Assembly (NCBI GenBank): GCA_021773075.1
Contig: JAJFKT010000015.1
Location: 109,022-173,021 of the forward strand
DNA: 64,000 nucleotides
Direction of reading: 5' to 3'
DNA from: Woeseiaceae bacterium
GTDB lineage: Bacteria > Pseudomonadota > Gammaproteobacteria > Steroidobacterales > Woeseiaceae
The notes below the pieces were generated by a model, which did not search any database, had not been told where the DNA came from, and saw only the letters and a program-made list of their open reading frames with translations. The translations under genes were made by a program, and so were the position numbers. Shown here piece by piece: positions 24,992 through 35,722 of this stretch. Positions within the stretch are counted from its first letter, which is position 1. Each line of letters begins with the position of its first letter.

Positions 24992-26095
24992 ATGAAAACA
25001 TCACGACGCAGCTTTATCCGCTCAGCATCTACGCTTGCTGCGCTCGCGGCATTCCCGGGATTGGCCTGCACCCAGGAACCCGCTCGAAAGTCACTAAACC
25101 TGTTAGTCCTGGGTGGGACAGGATTCATCGGACCACATGAGATTAATTACGCGTTGTCTCGCGGCCATAAGGTGTCCATGTTTAATCGTGGCAAGACGGC
25201 ACCGGGCATGTTTCCTCAGGTAGAAAATTTGATCGGTGACCGGAATGGTCAGCTTGATTCCCTGAAAGGTCGCGAGTGGGACGCGGTAATTGATAACTCC
25301 GGCTTCTTTGCGTCACACGCACGCCAATCCGCCGAGTTGTTGTATGGGCATGTCGATCAATACATGTTTGTGTCCAGCATCTCTGCGTATGCCGAATCTC
25401 TGACGCTCGAAGACGACGAGTTTTCTGCAGAATACGCTGTCATGGATGACCCAAGCGACGAGTCCGGTTCAATCTACGATCAGCACTACGGCCCGCGTAA
25501 AGCACTTTGTGAGCAGGAAGTCGCGAGAGTGTTTGGCGACAAGGCGATCAATGTTCGACCGGGCATTATCACTGGTACAGGTGACCCGACAGAACGACTG
25601 CGTCATTGGTTAAGACGTATGGTTGCTGGCAACGAGATCATGGTTCCGGGGCAGGATGACTTGCCGGTGCAATACATCGACGCGGCGGACATGTGTGGCT
25701 GGATGATTCGCATGCTGGAGGACGGAAGCGGAAGCGGTCCGTATAACGCGTGCGGTGCTAAAGACCCCTACGTCGCCAGACCGCTGCTCGAGGGCCTCGT
25801 TGAGGCAACCGGATCGACCTCGGAACTGACATGGATCGACTGGGAATGGATTCGGGCACAAACATCGGCCAATCCAAACTACGGTCCCTGGTATGGAGAA
25901 GGACCGTTAGCTTTCATGCAGGTCAACAATGACCGAGCAATGGCAGCGGGTCTTAGCTTCCGACCTATCGCCGATACCGTAAAGGACATGATCGCGAAGC
26001 TTGACGAGGTACCCGTTCGAGAAGGCCGGCGTGGTGGATTTAGCGCGGAACTTGAAGCCGAGCTATTACAGAAGTGGCATGCGAAACAGGTCTAA
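24992..26095 (+). CDS. Tat-exported NAD-dependent epimerase/dehydratase-like protein
   Basis: Extended short-chain dehydrogenase fold with N-terminal nucleotide-binding motif GGTGFIG and conserved SISAYAES and YGPRKALCE (Tyr-x3-Lys variant YGPRK) regions. The N-terminus holds a twin-arginine signal (SRRSFIR) followed by a hydrophobic stretch, with a Cys near its end (GLACTQ) that could be lipidated. Tat export would carry a folded, cofactor-loaded protein to the periplasm. The closest style is isoflavone-reductase-like or mRNA-binding-protein-like epimerases (CSP41 type). Substrate unknown. Confidence 0.85.
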   Translation: MKTSRRSFIRSASTLAALAAFPGLACTQEPARKSLNLLVLGGTGFIGPHEINYALSRGHKVSMFNRGKTAPGMFPQVENLIGDRNGQLDSLKGREWDAVIDNSGFFASHARQSAELLYGHVDQYMFVSSISAYAESLTLEDDEFSAEYAVMDDPSDESGSIYDQHYGPRKALCEQEVARVFGDKAINVRPGIITGTGDPTERLRHWLRRMVAGNEIMVPGQDDLPVQYIDAADMCGWMIRMLEDGSGSGPYNACGAKDPYVARPLLEGLVEATGSTSELTWIDWEWIRAQTSANPNYGPWYGEGPLAFMQVNNDRAMAAGLSFRPIADTVKDMIAKLDEVPVREGRRGGFSAELEAELLQKWHAKQV

Positions 26096-26103
26096 GAGTT
26101 TCT

Positions 26104-26859
26104 TTATTCGTTAGTCAGCGTCTCGGCCAAAAACTCAAGCACGACTTGCCAGGTCGCTTCGGTCGACGCGCCAACGCGTTCAGCGCTGAGCATTGACGAA
26201 CCATGAACGCCCGGATCGGCGACGTAAGTTTGCACACCGAAGTGCTCGAACTCTTTCATCTGAGCTTGCACCGACTCAATCTCAAATTCCCCTTGTGGGC
26301 GCAACGCCAGCGCGGGTATCGATAGATTGGCGAGGTATTGTTGCGGTGCGCATCCGGCAAGCGGGCCACCCGAGGCAGGTGAAAAACCCAGTATCGCCGC
26401 AACCTCGTCCTCGTGCTTAGCGCCCAACTGGAATACGAGCGCAGCAGAGTAACTGCTGCCCCAGACCGCAAGCGGACCCGAGAAGCCGGACTCCCGTGCA
26501 TAAGCCAGCGCAGCTTCGAGGTCCGGATAGACCTCGCAATAAGCGTATTCGGTTTTGTCCAAGCCCGCGATCGTACGATTCACGCCACCGAAACGGTCGC
26601 CGCCCGAGCGTTGATCAATGGCAAGAATGTTATAGCCGGTCTTCAGTAAACGATTTGCAATACCGCTGTACTCACCACGCGCGTCGCCGCCAGCCTGGTG
26701 AAACAGGAGTATGACGGGCGCTGATTTTCCAGCAGCGCTTGTGTACAGATCGCCGAATACCGTGATGCCGTCGCTGCTGCGGAACTCAACTTCGACTGTT
26801 GCCGCATTGGCGGTGATGGAAAAGAGCAGCGCGGAGGAAATTATTATGAGTCGTAGCAT
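26104..26859 (-). CDS. Exported alpha/beta hydrolase (dienelactone hydrolase-like)
   Basis: A roughly 251-residue hydrolase with a signal peptide (SALLFSITANAA). The nucleophile elbow is WGSSYSA, and the catalytic His lies in PGVHGSSML; an early FHQAGGDARGEY gives the oxyanion-hole strand. The track ORF starts at 26952, which places 31 polar residues before the signal peptide, so I use the ATG at 26859. It converges on the epimerase gene with an 8-bp gap. Likely an esterase or peptidase of the dienelactone hydrolase family. Confidence 0.82.
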   Translation of the reverse strand: MLRLIIISSALLFSITANAATVEVEFRSSDGITVFGDLYTSAAGKSAPVILLFHQAGGDARGEYSGIANRLLKTGYNILAIDQRSGGDRFGGVNRTIAGLDKTEYAYCEVYPDLEAALAYARESGFSGPLAVWGSSYSAALVFQLGAKHEDEVAAILGFSPASGGPLAGCAPQQYLANLSIPALALRPQGEFEIESVQAQMKEFEHFGVQTYVADPGVHGSSMLSAERVGASTEATWQVVLEFLAETLTNE

Positions 26860-26964
26860 GCGAGGCTGAACCTTGTTTTGTCGATTTGGGGCATTATAGC
26901 GACTCGATGCGTTGCTACAAAACTGAGCCAGATATTGCTCATTAACGACCATCGGAATATTTAG

Positions 26965-26982
26965 TGAGCCATATAAGGCTCA
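26965..26982. promoter_or_regulatory. Inverted repeat upstream of hipBA
   Basis: TGAGCC and GGCTCA form a perfect 6-bp inverted repeat around the AT-rich core ATATAA. It sits about 80 bp upstream of the antitoxin start and between the divergent hydrolase and hipBA. It may be a second antitoxin binding site or an upstream promoter element. Confidence 0.45.
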
Positions 26983-27011
26983 AAAATAACTAATAATTGA
27001 CAAATAGATTA

Positions 27012-27029
27012 TGCGCAGTATACTGCGCA
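27012..27029. promoter_or_regulatory. Perfect 18-bp palindrome, probable HipB operator
   Basis: TGCGCAGTATACTGCGCA is fully symmetrical and lies 33 bp upstream of the hipB-like ATG. Its centre, AGTATACT, overlaps a -10-like hexamer. HipB-type antitoxins bind palindromes over their own promoter, so this is the prime candidate for autoregulation. Confidence 0.75.
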
Positions 27030-27062
27030 AAAAAGGATATATACCTACTTAATGAGCAGAAT

Positions 27063-27425
27063 ATGACGCAAAATATAGACTACCACGTGGCATCCCCGGA
27101 GGCCGTCGAGTCGGAGCTTGGGCAAAAGCTGGAGCGACTCCGCCTCAGCAAAAACATCAACCAGACGACGCTTGCGAGAGAGGCTGGCGTATCTCGCCGA
27201 ACCATTACGCGGCTGGAGAACGGCGAGGGGATTTCGCTCGACACCCTTATCCGTGTGATGCGAGCACTCGGTGTCGTCGATCGCTTTGCAACGCTCTTGC
27301 CGGACCCGACGACGCGCCCCGTTGAACGCATCAAACTCGGCGGACGTGAGCGCAAGCGTGCACGTAGCAAGAAGACGGCAGACGCAGGCGCGTGGACGTG
27401 GGAGCCAGAGTCCGGCGAACAATGA
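27063..27425 (+). CDS. hipB: HipB-like antitoxin (XRE family helix-turn-helix)
   Basis: DNA-binding antitoxin of about 120 residues. The XRE helix-turn-helix is clear (GQKLERLRLSKNINQTTLAREAGVSRRTITRLENGEG). A basic tail rich in Arg and Lys (GGRERKRARSKK) extends beyond the domain and probably contacts the toxin or DNA. The track ORF starts at a TTG (26997), which would lie across the operator palindrome; the ATG at 27063 is more likely. The last four bases overlap the hipA start (ATGA). It should neutralise the kinase and repress the operon. Confidence 0.9.
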   Translation: MTQNIDYHVASPEAVESELGQKLERLRLSKNINQTTLAREAGVSRRTITRLENGEGISLDTLIRVMRALGVVDRFATLLPDPTTRPVERIKLGGRERKRARSKKTADAGAWTWEPESGEQ

Positions 27426-28720
27426 CAGACGCGCGCGTAATTCTCTGGGGCCGCGATATCGGCGCCGTATCCTGGTTGGATGATCGGGAAGTCGCCGTAT
27501 TTCAGTATGTGCCGGAATTTGTCGACAGCGGTATTGAAGTCGCGCCATTGATGATGCCACTGCAGGAGGCGCCCTATGAGTTTCCGGCTTTGCCGCGAGA
27601 CGCATTCAAGGGACTGCCAGGACTGCTGGCAGACTCGCTCCCCGACAACTATGGGAACGCGTTAATTGATGCCTGGCTTGTACGCCAGGGTCGAACTCCG
27701 GAGAGTTTCAATCCTGTTGAACGTCTTTGCTATACCGGTGCGCGCGGGATGGGCGCCCTCGAGTTCAAACCCACCTTATTCGGCAGGTCGAATCAAGCGA
27801 ATCCGCTCGAGGTTGCGGAACTTGTCGAACTCGCCAACAAAATTCTTGCTGAGCGAGCGACGCTTGGCGGCAGCTTGTCCGGCGTCGACGACACGCAGAC
27901 GATCGAAGATATTCTCAAGGTAGGAACATCCGCCGGTGGCGCGCGAGCGAAAGCCATCCTGGCGTGGAACGAGGAGACCGGGGAGTTTCGGTCCGGGCAG
28001 GTTGCCAATGATGATGGGTTCACTTACTGGTTGATGAAGTTCGATGGCATCGATGACAACCGGGACAAGGAAATTGCGGACCCGCAGGGCTATGGACTCA
28101 TTGAATACGCGTACTTCCAGATGGCAGTCGCGGCCGGGGTCGAAATGTCAGAGTGCCGCTTGCATAGGGAAGGCGGCCGTGCGCATTTCATGACGAAGCG
28201 ATTCGACCGGACAATGCAAGGCAGCAAGCTGCACATGCAATCGCTGTGCGCCATGATGCATTTCGACTTCAACCAGCCGGACGCGTACTCCTACGAACAG
28301 GCGCTGCAAACCATACGCCGCATCGACATGCCAGTGGCCGATGTCGAACAGCAATTTCGGCGTGCAGTGTTCAATGTCATTGCTCGCAATCATGACGATC
28401 ACGTCAAGAACATTGCATACCTGATGAACAGATCCGGCGAATGGCGCCTGTCCCCGGCCTTCGACATAGCCTATTCGTACAATCCCAGTGGCGCCTGGAC
28501 GAGCCGTCACCAAATGAGCATCAACGGCAAACGCGATGAGTTCGTAATCGACGACCTTCTGGCCCTCGGAAAATCGGCCGCCATCAAGCCGGCGCGAGCT
28601 CGGGAAATTATCGATGCGGTTGTCGAGTCAGTTCAAAATTGGAAGGAGTTTGCCGATAGCGCTGGTGTTGAAAATCAGACAGCAACAAGAATTGCGAAGG
28701 CGCACAGGGTACTGACTTAG
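27422..28720 (+). CDS. hipA: HipA-like serine/threonine kinase toxin
   Basis: Toxin component of a HipBA-type module; the E. coli enzyme phosphorylates glutamyl-tRNA synthetase and induces persistence. The 432-residue protein has the N-subdomain (VAVFQYVPEFVDSGIEVAPL, then LPDNYGNALIDAWL), a glycine-rich ATP loop (TSAGGARAKAI), the catalytic loop NHDDHVKN and the metal-binding Asp in SPAFDIAYSY. All key kinase residues look intact, so it is probably active. I start it at the ATG overlapping the hipB stop and not at 27392. Confidence 0.93.
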   Translation: MTDARVILWGRDIGAVSWLDDREVAVFQYVPEFVDSGIEVAPLMMPLQEAPYEFPALPRDAFKGLPGLLADSLPDNYGNALIDAWLVRQGRTPESFNPVERLCYTGARGMGALEFKPTLFGRSNQANPLEVAELVELANKILAERATLGGSLSGVDDTQTIEDILKVGTSAGGARAKAILAWNEETGEFRSGQVANDDGFTYWLMKFDGIDDNRDKEIADPQGYGLIEYAYFQMAVAAGVEMSECRLHREGGRAHFMTKRFDRTMQGSKLHMQSLCAMMHFDFNQPDAYSYEQALQTIRRIDMPVADVEQQFRRAVFNVIARNHDDHVKNIAYLMNRSGEWRLSPAFDIAYSYNPSGAWTSRHQMSINGKRDEFVIDDLLALGKSAAIKPARAREIIDAVVESVQNWKEFADSAGVENQTATRIAKAHRVLT

Positions 28721-28731
28721 CCTCGTACGCA

Positions 28732-30861
<2,130 letters not shown>

Positions 30862-30965
30862 TTATATTCATGTTGGGCGGGTGGTCAGACTGGCTCATGA
30901 TTCTCGCCCCCGGCCGTGCCGTTATTACCTGGCAGCGCGAGAGCCAACATAAATGGGGACACAAC

Positions 30966-31700
30966 GTGAATTATCGAATAATAATAATGGCGGCGCTGGT
31001 CGTCTTCACCACATCGGCCTGTACAACCACCAAACAGTTTACAGACACTGGCTACAAGCCACCTTCCGGTGACTACAAGTTGATCATCATGCAGCCAGAT
31101 ATATCGGTAGGCATGCTGACGGCGGGTGGTTTGGTCGAACCGAGGGAAGACTGGACGGACCAGTGTAAGGAGCACATTCTTAATGCGCTCGTTACTCAGC
31201 AGTCTGAACGAGGTGGTCAAACCACTGTTGCGGCAAGACTCGAAGACGCTGGTGACAATCTTGAAGAACTTAACGATCTGACCTCGCTTCACAATGCGGT
31301 CGGCGGCGCAATTATTCGGCACAAGTATTTTGGTGGTCCGAATTCCCTTCCAACGAAGAAAGATTCCTTTGACTGGACATTGGGCGACAGTGCTGTTGAG
31401 TACGGCCTTGGGGCAGACTATGACTACGCCTTGTTTCTTCATGTCGAAAACTCATTTTCGTCGGGTGGCCGCAAGACGCTGCAGGTCGCGGGCTGGCTAT
31501 CGTGTGCTGTCGGCGTTTGCGTTGGTGTCACGGGTGGACAACAAGTGGCCTTTGCATCTCTCGTTGACCTGAAGACAGGGCAAGTGACCTGGTTTAACAC
31601 GCTGGTGTCGGGCGTCGGCGATATTCGAGAAGCTGAAGGCGCCGATGACATGGTCGCGAGGTTACTCGGGCCTATGCTGGTGGAAGAAAAGCCGAAATAG
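30966..31700 (+). CDS. Lipoprotein of unknown function, upstream of M48 peptidase
   Basis: A 244-residue protein that begins at GTG with a short hydrophobic leader and a lipobox (TTSAC), so it is membrane-lipidated. The mature part has no recognised domain; it includes a Cys/Gly-rich hydrophobic segment (VAGWLSCAVGVCVGVTGGQQVAF) and a repeated aromatic pattern. The track ORF extends to 30747 and adds an implausible 73-residue tail. The M48 peptidase gene begins 15 bp downstream and a second lipoprotein follows, so the three form an envelope-maintenance type operon. Confidence 0.78.
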   Translation: MNYRIIIMAALVVFTTSACTTTKQFTDTGYKPPSGDYKLIIMQPDISVGMLTAGGLVEPREDWTDQCKEHILNALVTQQSERGGQTTVAARLEDAGDNLEELNDLTSLHNAVGGAIIRHKYFGGPNSLPTKKDSFDWTLGDSAVEYGLGADYDYALFLHVENSFSSGGRKTLQVAGWLSCAVGVCVGVTGGQQVAFASLVDLKTGQVTWFNTLVSGVGDIREAEGADDMVARLLGPMLVEEKPK

Positions 31701-31715
31701 CGAAGATACAAAACG

Positions 31716-32939
31716 ATGCCTCGTGTCTTAGTGAGTACGTTGCTTGTAACGGTGTTTCTGGCACCGTTTGCAAATGCTGGGCGTATTTCACCGATAGACA
31801 TGCAGCCACTTATCGCTCCGGGTTACGAAGCCGAGGACAGAGATGAACGCGGCATGTGGCAGCTCTTCGACCGTCTTGAGGAAGACATAGCAAACTCCAA
31901 TCTCGTGGTTCGGGATCCTGAATTGACGGCCTATGTAGGCGGCGTAATGGAGCAGCTGCTCGGCGAGATGGCAGCAGACTTCCGTGTTTATATTGTGCGC
32001 AATCCCGATTTCAATGCGTCAATGGCGCCGAACGGGATGATGCTCGTTCATACGGGTCTGTTAGCTCGTATCAAAAATGAAGCACAATTAGCGGCAGTAT
32101 TGGGCCATGAAGCCGGCCATTACTTTCGTCGCCACTCTGTTCAGCGATGGCGAAGCATGAAAACGAAGACGGCGATAATGTCAGTCATCGCGCTTGGCGC
32201 TGCCGCGGGTAGCGGAGCATCGGGCAACGCTAGTAACAACTGGTACGATCTGGCGAACGCGATCAATGCGGGCATTATGCTCAGCATTTTCAAATATAGC
32301 CGCAGTCATGAACAAGAAGCGGATGCTTACGGCTTGAGATTGCTGGCAGAATCCGGTTACGCGCCACACCAGGCCGCCGCCGTCTGGGGTCAGCTGATTT
32401 CTGAACGCAAGGCGAGTGCTGAAGCGCGCGATAAGCGTTACAAAGACCGATCTCGTTCGGCATTGTCCACGCACCCACCGACCGAGAGTCGAATGACTGA
32501 TCTCAGACTTTCTGCTGATGATCTCGTCGATACAATGCTTGACGGAAACGGTGGTAGCAACGGCGTGGGTACCTGGCGATCCGGAATTGCGTCGATTCGT
32601 TCGTCGCTCATTGAAGAACAGATTAAGCTTAATGATTCGGGTGCCAGTATTCATTTGATCAACAGCCTGGCCGATGGTGGCTGGAGCAGTGACCTACATT
32701 ACTTTCTCGGTGAGGCATACAGCCTTAGAGGCGGGGAAGGCGATACGGAGTTAGCCGCTGAAGCTTATGCCAGCGCAGTACAGTATGCGGATCCGATACC
32801 AGAGGCCTATCGCGCGCACGGCTATGCGGAGATTAAGGCGGGGTATAAGGAAGACGGATATGAGGCATTGGCCCGATACCTGGAGTTAAGGCCAGACGCT
32901 CCCGATGCCGCGATGACACGATTTACGATTGGCCAGTAA
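31716..32939 (+). CDS. M48 family zinc metallopeptidase
   Basis: Exported protease of the BepA/YfgC or HtpX-like M48 family. Zinc motif HEAGH is followed by the downstream ligand in EQEADAYG, and THPPTESRMTDL matches the family C-terminal hallmark. A signal peptide (VFLAPFANAG) puts it in the periplasm. The last 110 residues contain TPR-like helices (LHYFLGEAYSLRGG, then AYRAHGYAEIKAGYKEDGYEALARYLEL), as in BepA, which handles outer-membrane protein assembly. It lies between two lipoprotein genes. Confidence 0.9.
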   Translation: MPRVLVSTLLVTVFLAPFANAGRISPIDMQPLIAPGYEAEDRDERGMWQLFDRLEEDIANSNLVVRDPELTAYVGGVMEQLLGEMAADFRVYIVRNPDFNASMAPNGMMLVHTGLLARIKNEAQLAAVLGHEAGHYFRRHSVQRWRSMKTKTAIMSVIALGAAAGSGASGNASNNWYDLANAINAGIMLSIFKYSRSHEQEADAYGLRLLAESGYAPHQAAAVWGQLISERKASAEARDKRYKDRSRSALSTHPPTESRMTDLRLSADDLVDTMLDGNGGSNGVGTWRSGIASIRSSLIEEQIKLNDSGASIHLINSLADGGWSSDLHYFLGEAYSLRGGEGDTELAAEAYASAVQYADPIPEAYRAHGYAEIKAGYKEDGYEALARYLELRPDAPDAAMTRFTIGQ

Positions 32940-32964
32940 AGACCCGGAAATAAAGGTGATAAAA

Positions 32965-33549
32965 ATGCGAACAAAACTACTTTTCTTGGCGCTCTTCTTT
33001 TCTCTCGGTGGATGTATTCCAACCTACTCGCTGGTTGCACCAAGCACGCTTGGAGTATCGAACGGAGAGGTAAGCATTACCACCGCAATTGCGTGGAACA
33101 AAGTTCCGGGTAATGCTGATGGCCTTAAGCAAGGTGAGAGATGGACGCAAAACGGACCCGCTCTCGATTCCGTAACATTCCTCTCCGGTGTGAATGACGG
33201 CGAGAAGATCGTAAAGCAGGCAAAGAAAGCAGACCGACAAGTCCCTGCGTTCAGCGCAACGATGTCGCCGCCTGAACTGGTGTCCCTGATCGAGTCGTAT
33301 TACAGCATTGCAGGAGCGATCGACTACCAGACTACGAACGTAATGCCCGCGGATTTCCTGGGTAGTTCAGGCATGCAAATCGACTATCAGTTTACAGGCG
33401 CTGATGATGTCAAACGACGCGGGCGAACGATGCTGGTTGTCGTTGCTGACAAGTTGTACATGATGTCGGCTCTTGGAACGTCGCTGCATTATTACGACGC
33501 GATCCTGCCGGAGTTCGAGTCAATGGCACGTTCGGCAAGGATTAATTGA
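32965..33549 (+). CDS. Lipoprotein of unknown function, downstream of M48 peptidase
   Basis: A 194-residue protein with a lipobox leader (LFFSLGGCIP). The mature region has no domain that I recognise; it contains a conserved-looking DYQFTGADDVKRRGRTMLVVVADKLYMMSAL segment suggesting a beta-sheet core. The ATG at 32965 follows AAGGTGAT and is preferred over the 32929 track start, which overlaps the peptidase gene. It completes the lipoprotein-peptidase-lipoprotein operon. Confidence 0.78.
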   Translation: MRTKLLFLALFFSLGGCIPTYSLVAPSTLGVSNGEVSITTAIAWNKVPGNADGLKQGERWTQNGPALDSVTFLSGVNDGEKIVKQAKKADRQVPAFSATMSPPELVSLIESYYSIAGAIDYQTTNVMPADFLGSSGMQIDYQFTGADDVKRRGRTMLVVVADKLYMMSALGTSLHYYDAILPEFESMARSARIN

Positions 33550-33591
33550 TGTAGGGGACCGGGCAAGGAGTGCTACCATGCGCCGCCACTC

Positions 33592-34842
33592 ATGCCGGAT
33601 TTCCAGAACATGCTCGAACAACTTGGCGCTATTCATCCCCTCCTGCCGGTAGCCCTCGGCCTGACAGTTATTTTCGTGGCTGCCGTCGCTGCACACCTGA
33701 TCGTCAAGCGCATTGTCATTGGCGTCGTTCGGGCATTTGCCAAGCGCTCGCGCGCGACCTGGGACGATGCGCTGGTTGCGCACAACGTCTTCGGCCGGCT
33801 CGTGCAGATTTTGCCGGCACAGATCGTATTCATTCTTGTGCCGTGGGTCCCTGAGTTACCGGAAGCCGCTGTCTTGCTCATACGCAATGTCGCGATGGGC
33901 TACATGGTGTTGATGGCGACGATGGCGCTGACAGCGATTCTGAGCGCAGCAAACACGATCTACGAAGAATCCCCCGCGTCAAAACAACGCCCGGTGAAGG
34001 GCTTTGTGCAGATCGTGCAGATTATTGTGTGGGTGTTCGGCGGCGTGCTGATGATATCGGCTGTGCTCGATCGTTCACCGATATTGCTGCTTGGCGGTTT
34101 CGGCGCGATGACCGCGATCCTGCTACTGGTGTTCAAGGACACGATTCTGTCACTGGTTGCCAGCGTTCAGCTGACCGCTCAGGACATGGTCCGCGTCGGT
34201 GACTGGCTCGAGATGCCGCAGTTCGGTGCCGATGGCGACGTCGTCGATGTACAACTGCACACCGTCAAGGTGCAGAACTGGGACAAGACAATTACGACGA
34301 TCCCGACGCACCGCCTGATCACCGACTCGTTCAAGAACTGGCGTGGCATGTCGCAGGCGGGCGCGCGCCGGATCAAGCGCAGCATTTTTATCGATGTGTC
34401 GACGATTCGCTTGCAGACAGATGACGAGGTGGAGCATTTCACGCGCTTCGCATTGCTCAAAGACTACATCGGGACTAAAGAAAAAGAGCTGGCCGACTAC
34501 AACTCAGGACTTACGACCGAGGTGGACGAGACTGTCAACCGCCGACGTCTGACGAATGTCGGCACCTTTCGTGCGTACGCTTATAATTACCTCAAGAATC
34601 ACCCAAAGATTCATGACGGCATGACGCTCATCGTGCGGCAGCTCGGCCCCGGCCCCGAGGGCTTGCCGCTGGAGATTTACTGCTTCACAAACACCACCGA
34701 ATGGGGCGTGTACGAAGATATCCAGTCGGACATCTTCGATCACCTGATGGCCATCGTTCCGGAGTTTGGATTGCGCCTGTATCAGAAGCCTGCAGGTTCA
34801 GATTTGGCGGCTCTCAGTCCAGCAGGTCAAATATGTGGCTGA
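33592..34842 (+). CDS. MscS family mechanosensitive channel, YbdG-like
   Basis: Inner-membrane channel that opens under tension to release solutes in hypo-osmotic shock. The N-terminal helices (LPVALGLTVIFVAAVAAHLIV onward) are followed by the pore and beta domain (LLLGGFGAMTAILLLVFKDTILSLVASVQL, DMVRVGDWLEMPQFGADGDVV) and a C-terminal domain (TNTTEWGVYEDIQSDIFDHL). The insert VQNWDKTITTIPTHRLITDSFKNWRGMSQAGARRIKRS and total length of 416 residues match the YbdG subgroup. The 3' end overlaps the convergent DUF5916 gene by 29 bp. Confidence 0.92.
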   Translation: MPDFQNMLEQLGAIHPLLPVALGLTVIFVAAVAAHLIVKRIVIGVVRAFAKRSRATWDDALVAHNVFGRLVQILPAQIVFILVPWVPELPEAAVLLIRNVAMGYMVLMATMALTAILSAANTIYEESPASKQRPVKGFVQIVQIIVWVFGGVLMISAVLDRSPILLLGGFGAMTAILLLVFKDTILSLVASVQLTAQDMVRVGDWLEMPQFGADGDVVDVQLHTVKVQNWDKTITTIPTHRLITDSFKNWRGMSQAGARRIKRSIFIDVSTIRLQTDDEVEHFTRFALLKDYIGTKEKELADYNSGLTTEVDETVNRRRLTNVGTFRAYAYNYLKNHPKIHDGMTLIVRQLGPGPEGLPLEIYCFTNTTEWGVYEDIQSDIFDHLMAIVPEFGLRLYQKPAGSDLAALSPAGQICG

Positions 34843-35722
34843 ACTTGAGGATGAACTCACGGCCCGTTGCTGGCGCACCGGAAAAACGTTCGTCGACTTC
34901 GTTATAGACCAGGAATAGGCCGGAGTTGGCATTGCGCAGCCAGGAGAATCGAATATTGGTACCGATGGTATCGGCGTTGTCGTTGTACTGGACCAGCGCC
35001 TGTAGCTGAACGCTGGGCGTGAACGAGTAGGACAGACGCAGTCGGGCCAGGTTTGCGGTGAAGTCACCGTTCGGCACGGGCAGGTCAAATTCGTTGTAGA
35101 TAAACTCCAGCTCGGAACGAAACGTTTCGCCGATCCGATATCGGATCCTCGGTGCCAGCGATACACGGTCGCCGCCGAAGCGGCCTCCGACGGTGGTTCT
35201 TAGTCGAAAACTCAGTGGCTTTGATTGATTGGTAAAGTAAACGAGCTGTACTTCGGTATGGTCGTAAGTTCCGGGCTGTACGGTCACGCCATCGACAATC
35301 TCGAACGCGTCGATGACGCCGTCTTTCGTGAAATTGATGCCGGTGTGCAATTCAGTACCGCTGTGGAATTCAAAATGATTGTCGATGTGCAGGAAGCCGC
35401 TTTCCTGAAAGCCACCGGGTTTCCAAAAACCTGTGTAGGAGATGTGCGGTCGCATTTCCAGCAAGCCCCACAGATCATCGGGACGAACACGTCGAAACAG
35501 GCGGGCGCTGACTTTGCGGTAGTTGGTTCGGGACAGGAACCCGACTTCGGGATTGAAGTCCTCGCCGACTTCCGCGTAGCTAATAGCATTCGCCCATTTT
35601 GACGTGTCGTAATTGGCGCTCACAGCGTAGGCATTGTCGTCGCCATTGAGACCCGGTGTATCAGACTTCGCCGCCCAGCCTCTCAGCAACACGTGCTCGC
35701 CGATAGCCCAGGTGCCATCCAC
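34814..35722 (-). pseudogene. DUF5916 outer-membrane protein, C-terminal part after a frameshift
   Basis: The 300-residue frame continues the protein that starts at 37011. It is made of long amphipathic beta strands typical of an outer-membrane barrel (FSWLRNANSGLFLVYNEVDERF, FILKFSHIF). The natural junction is NRSYA followed by VDGTWAIGEHVLLRG; a two-base change in the run GCGCG near 35722-35728 separates the frames. Joined together, the two parts give about 730 residues, the usual DUF5916 length. Either the gene is disrupted or the sequence has an indel error. Confidence 0.8.
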
